A stretch of DNA of 22,427 nt from Phallusia fumigata (lineage: Eukaryota; Chordata; Ascidiacea; Phlebobranchia; Ascidiidae). Position 1 is the stretch's first letter. Every line of letters begins with the position of its first letter. A model generated the notes under the pieces. That model searched no databases. It was not told where the DNA came from and saw only the letters and a program-made list of their open reading frames with translations. The translations under genes and the position numbers were made by a program. The stretch spans positions 1-22,427 of the forward strand of contig QXVZ01027207.1 of assembly GCA_008931825.1 (NCBI GenBank), read 5' to 3'. Shown here one piece after another: positions 12,201-18,200 of this stretch.

Positions 12201-15200
12201 CTTTGTTAAATATTACTGTTTTAAAAATTTCACATTTTGAGAGCCTGTGGGTGAACTGATGGGTGAATTGGGGTAAAAAGTTGTCAGTGCACAACTTCAG
12301 ATACCCATCTATCAGGTGTGAAAATTTAAAGAAATTTGAACAACTCCTTAGTAAAAAAGAAATAAAGAAAACAAAACAAAGTAAAAACAATATATTTTAT
12401 GTCCCCTTCATGGAAGGGGACCCATAACTGTAACAGTCTTGGGTACATTTGGTAAAACTGGCTCACAAATGAAGGATAGGCTTCATGTGGTGAGTGGTGT
12501 CACTAACCATATCTCAAAAACAGCACAACGTATTTATTTGCATGACAACTTTTCAAATGTTAAAAGGTAAATTTATTATACTTCACCTTTGCTTGACTGT
12601 ATAGATACACATAACTAACCATTACCACATTAAGAACAATACAACCAAATGTTAAATGTCGTACCATTACAGTTTGCCTACCTTTACAGACAATTACAGA
12701 TACAATACTATTTAGTTCATCACCCTTTTTAAACAACGCATGATTTTGATCCTCACTTTTGTCATGCTACTCCACATATATATCTTGGAAATTGTGATGA
12801 AAAGTTACCTTAGTAAAGTACGACTTGTGTTCGGGTTGGAAAGAAATAGCTTATCATCGGTAATATGAATTGGCCAAACTTCGAAACATTGCATGATGTG
12901 TTCAGATAAACATGTAAAAGTTTCCCTCATGATTTGATAACTAGAAACTAAACACAGCATTTTAAATTGTTATTTACTGTTCAGGTAACACATATCAAGG
13001 TGCCGGATGGAACAACTACTTACCTGCAAACATTTTTGCATGAAAGCTGAGTGCAGTATGTGATATAAAATTATCATTGTCAGCCAAAGCATCCATTAAA
13101 GCAACTCTTAAATGAGACCAGCTTTCACTTGCCATTACATCAGAAGGTGGAACTTGACATAACCTTAGTAATGCTTCGCGTCGCTTATTGATTGGTTGAA
13201 CTGAACTCAATTCTTCAGCAATTCTGTGAAATTGTTCCTAAAGAGCATGACAAAAACTTATGAGCGTGAAACTTTTTTGTCGTATTGGTTCAGGAAATCT
13301 TTCGCTGTTAGCCCGCAAAACTTTTGACAAAATTTACTCAAAACATGTGAGGGCCTTTACTGTTTGTAAAAAGATTCGGTGCAACCAGACATTGGAGAAG
13401 GAATATAAAGGAGTTCCAAAATGGAAATGCTTATTGCTTGCAAGGCATTTTTCAACGTCCCCTGTTTTAATCAGTCAATGACTAAAAGTGTGAAACAAAT
13501 TGGTTGTGGAAGGTAGATTTAAAGTAAATTAATCTGCAAAACTTGTGTCTTTCTGGGTCTATAGACAATCTATTATTACCTAACATTGATTCACTTTTGC
13601 GATTTATGACAAAATATTAGCCACCATGATAAAACTAAAACCTTAGGGTTCTATGGTCATTGCAACCTATGTTGTAATTGTAACATTAATTCATTAGTAT
13701 GCCCTAACTTTTATTCCTTCTACATTTTCAACAAATGTATCCCATAACAAAACTAGAAGGGTGGCTTACCATATGTAGACATTCTGCATACACTATTACC
13801 TGATATTAAAAGAGGATATATTCCCAAGATTATTTTACTTTGGGTCTTATAGTTACCGGCGCTATTNCCGCCTTGACCATATCTTCCAGCTGTGAAAGTT
13901 TCATCCAAATCCACTAAACATTTCACCACAAAAGGTGCATAGACAATGTGCAGGGAATATTTCACCATTTCGGGTTTGAAAACTGTTCAACATGGGGATT
14001 TCCCTTTCGCTAGATACATAGTGACCTCACAACGGCCAAAGTTCATGCCTCATGCTACTGGTTTCCACAGAATCAGACAACTGCCATGTTAATTGTCTGA
14101 CAAAGTAAGACAGATCCCTGTTACTACCAAATTGTCTACATAGTCCATACTAAACTAACGTTTGGGGTGCGCATGCATGTCAAAAACGTTTTACGGTTTT
14201 GGGGCTAGCAGGGTAACCACTGGGGCTATGGAGTTAAACTAAACTCATGACACACCGCCTTGACCACATCTACCAGCTGTGAAAGTTTCATCCTAATCCA
14301 TCAAACATTTCATGCCAAAAGTGCATGGACAAGCTGCAGGGAAGAAAAAAGAAAAAGTAAGAAAAAAAACAGAGTGAAAACAATATGTGTCCCCTTTCAG
14401 GAAGGGTACCCATAATAATACTTCAACACAGTAAATTTAATTTGACAACTTACAGTGAATAATAACGTGTACTTCCATTCTGTGCATACATGTTTTATTT
14501 ATGCTCAATTTGGCTGTGTTTTACTATGTCGAGCTGTATATAATTTGAAAACAGAACTAAAACATTGGTATTACTTTTGTCTGTGACAAATTTAACAAAG
14601 TAGGTGGCCTATATACTGCTTTTTGCATGAGGACTAAAAGAATTATATTTTCAGTTTTACGAGCAAGTGTGTTAATAATATCAATTTAATGGTTGTTAGG
14701 ACTAACGTTTAGATAAATTAACCAATGGCCGCTGCACTTAACCAAGTTATATCACAATATGAAATGTAATTAATTAATACATGTCACAGACACAAAGCAG
14801 ATAGAAGAACCAACAAACAAAACTTGCCTGGGTCATAAAAAAGATTCCTTGATTAAATGAAGAACCATAAGAAAGTTCACCTTCGCTGCACAAAGATTTT
14901 AATTGGCGACTGAGGTGACTTTCTGTATCATCATCACTTGCACTAGATAAACTTTTTTTACATAGCTCGGTTGCAGTCAAAACTGAGTTTGCACAGAGCT
15001 GCTTGGTCAGATCCAAAAACCTGAAAATACAAAGTGCTAGTTATGCTTTCTATCATTGTTTTAACATAATAAACATCGAAAGTAATATGCAGCAACATTA
15101 CCTGCATCTAAATAATGGTTAAATGATATTTGACTAGTTGTCAAATGATATTACAATGCATGAGTTTTGTTTGTAGATGTTGAAGAATTTATATTTGGTG

Positions 15201-18200
15201 TTTATGTTAACTAATTTGGGACAATTGGTAGTTTCATCCGACCACAGGTATAGAAAATGGCAATGACATTTTTTGTTTCACTGTAAAACATTGATTTTAA
15301 ATCTGGTCCACCAAAATTTTTCATTGGAAACTAGAAGGAAAGCTTTTGCCATATGGATATTCCACATACACCACCATCAATGATAGTTTCTGGTCTAGCC
15401 AAAGTGCATTCAGTCTTGTGCCGCCAATTGTCATAACGTTTCAATGTTGATTTAGTGCTATTATGTCGCTTTGCTTTTAATGCAGATATTTTTAACAATT
15501 TTTTTATGATCTGTTTGATAACTAAGTAAACAGAATTACACATTGCCATGACCCTAACCACAAACTTTATGGGGCTAGCAGATAAACTGCTGGGGTTTTA
15601 AGGCAAAACAAGAACAGTCAATGTACTATAATGGTATGTACTTAAAACTGTCAAATTTTATGTAGTTCTGACACATTGTAATAATTAAACCCCTTTTACC
15701 AAGTTTCATCAATATCCAACAAATATTACATGTACACAGGCTTAATTACAAAATGTGGGAACATGGGAACTTCCCATTTTTATCAGAGACAAACTGTGAC
15801 ATGATACACACCCAATATTCATGCATATAATATATGCGTTTGGTTTCCCCTTTTACCAGAGTCAGGCATTTGGCATGTTTATTATTTTGTAAAACCTTTT
15901 TTGGGTTTGTAAACATGTCTGTGCTATCAAAGAATTGTGATTGCACAGTTGTCCACACTTGTCTATTGTTTGTGGTGTGCCTAAACATCAAGAAATGTTT
16001 TCTATTTTTGGGGCTACAGGGTAACCACTGGACCTATGGGGTCAAATAATACAGATGACTACATGACCAAATCTACAACTTAAAATATGGTTCTGCATGT
16101 CTGATACATGCCGTATTGTATCAATTACAATGCAATTACAAGGTTACAAATTGCTGAAACATTCAATGAATAAAATATGATACTTTCAAAAACTATGTGG
16201 GCCATCATATTGCGTAATAAGAGTTTGGAACAGATCCATGTTTAGTCTTCCCGAGTATTTTTAATTTATATTAAAACAGCATTTTAAAACAATTGACTGA
16301 GATTAAATAGAGTTTCTATTTCGGTGGTTTAGTGTCCCTGTCTTGGTTTACACTGATTTCATCCAACAAAGAGACACTAACTTTTTAAGCAAAGTTTCAA
16401 TTTTCTCAAGCACATTTTTTCCAGCTGCTGTGCATTTTACTCTTACCACTTCCTGCTGTTTTTGTTCTACTTTATTTACAACTAAACAGTTTTTCCACCT
16501 ATGTCCTCTCAATCTGTAATTACTAGTTTACTTTCACTTCCATGATGCATTTTAGGGTAGACTATTTTTCCAAATACTGTCACACATGTACATGTATACG
16601 GTTTAGTGTTTTTCGCAGTTCTGGGTCTTTAACTACATTTACAGTTGGATACTGTATATATATATATAACTTGTTTTGATAAGTCTGCTATAAAACTAAA
16701 CATAACACAGTTTGTATCAAAGAATTAGCTGTACATTATTCCATGCTTTAAAATTATCATTAGAAGGCTGAAAATATTAATGTACAAAAACTAAATTTGT
16801 AAAGTTACAAAATGATAAATTTAGTTATTTTGCTTTAATTAACATGTATTTTATTAACCAATTGAATATAGTGAAAATTCTGAAAAAGACAACTCCTCTT
16901 ATTTAAGGTCGACAGTGGAAGTGTGAAGTTAGTAATAAAACCTTAAATATCACTGTATGTCAGGGCTGGCAATAGAAAAAAAAACAGATTAGAGCTAGCC
17001 GACCAAAACTGATCTGCAGCATAGGCTAAAAAATGCAAAAAACAGAAGCCTGTCTATGTCTAGAACTCAAACCACTGAGGAACATAGTTTTTGTGGAAAA
17101 ATTGCTACTGTCAAATCTGATCTCATTTGGCAAAAAAACTGCTGTTCATGCTTTTTTTCTGGGAAGCTGAACAAACTACCTGTGTGTTACAAGAAGATGT
17201 TGTCAGATGCAAAGCAATAATAGAGACAGGAACTTTCTTTAGTCATACTGTGTTGTACTTGCACACATGAGGCTCTTTTTTCTAGGCACTTGCAACTGGC
17301 CAGTGTTTCTTGACAACATGATTGCCGGCGTTGCAAAAAGATTCCGGTTTGAAACCTTTGTGATGTCATAAAAATACCTGAATAAGGTTCCACCACACAC
17401 GAATGTTCCATTATCAGGAGATCAAGCAAGAATATGTTACTGTTTTTTACAAATAAGGCATGGTTACCAATACTAAAATGTCCCTTTAACTTTTGAACAT
17501 CTGCTGCTGTGCACTGTTGCGGACCCGCACATCTCATGTGTTTATCATTCCTAACACAGGTAGGGGGGGTCATTCAGTTTATTTCACAGTAATTCTTATG
17601 AAATTCATTTTAAGTCTAATTTGTTATGGAAACAATTAAAAAGTTCCTGCAGGTGAGCATAATTTCCCACGAAAAGGCATCCCCCAGTTCCCCGCATTTT
17701 TCTTCTGCCGCAACCTCTGCCTCCATATAATCAAGCCACAGGCCCACTGATCATTTGGCGGGGAAAATTTATATGGTGCCCATTTCTTAATGATGGCCTT
17801 ACCGTGTGATTTTGTTGCCTAAAAATCGATTTATATGTAAGATGCGTAATAATATGTGCAAAAGAGGTGAGAGAGGCAAGTTTTGCCTCGTGACAACATT
17901 TTTAAATCCCCCCTGTGGGCAAGCTTACCATGTTAGGAGTTACTGACATAACCTGATTTGTAACGTTGGTAAGAGTCACATGCATAGTAATAAAATAACA
18001 TGCCAGTGATTGGTGGCTAGGTTTGTAAATATCACCTCCAAGGATACCAGCCAGCCAAATTTCTGCTGAAAGCGACACCATAAAAACAAATTAAACCTTG
18101 TCTTACACAGCACTTTTGCTTATAGTTTCTGTCACAGAATGAACCAGAGAATGTTGATTTGATACAGAGTTGGGGTTGCAAGTTGTACTTTTTCTTTCAA

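Larger units (their letters stand above)
10053..13461 (+). repeat. 1704-bp direct duplication flanking N11757, carrying exons 4 and 5 twice
   Basis: 10053-11756 and 11758-13461 appear identical over 1704 bp with a constant offset of 1705 and abut the single N at 11757. Each copy contains exon 5, exon 4 and part of intron 3. No difference was noticed, unlike the 361-bp block, which suggests a same-haplotype contig overlap that was never merged. Confidence 0.94.
13238..14827 (-). other. TBC1D32 intron 3, a GC-AG intron
   Basis: About 1.59 kb. It starts gcaagt at 14827 and ends tttag at 13238. It contains the opposite-strand ORF at 13260, a repeat-family copy at 13749-14415 that includes N13867, and otherwise AT-rich sequence. 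Exon 3 joins exon 4 directly in phase 0 as in vertebrates, so no coding exon is missing here. Confidence 0.82.
15021..18106 (-). other. TBC1D32 intron 2, about 3.1 kb
   Basis: The longest intron. It contains a repeat-family copy at 15327-16049, an (AT)n run at about 16654-16669, and a 128-codon minus-strand ORF at 17187-17573 that I do not accept as an exon. Exons 2 and 3 join in phase across it (GT+G). Confidence 0.75.

Noticed and set aside
13361-13461. A minus-strand exon between exons 3 and 4 (acaaacA|gtaaag donor, aaaacag acceptor), open in two frames.
   Set aside because: Exon 3 joins exon 4 directly in phase 0 and in register with vertebrate TBC1D32; neither frame of this piece has a counterpart.
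13867-13867. A fifth duplicated contig overlap at this N.
   Set aside because: Sequence on the two sides does not match. The similar block at 14255 is a diverged repeat-family unit, so this is an ordinary gap.
17187-17573. A 128-codon minus-strand ORF as a TBC1D32 exon or nested gene.
   Set aside because: Exons 2 and 3 join in phase without it. Its cysteine-rich translation has no recognisable domain, and one ORF this long is expected by chance in 22 kb of both strands.
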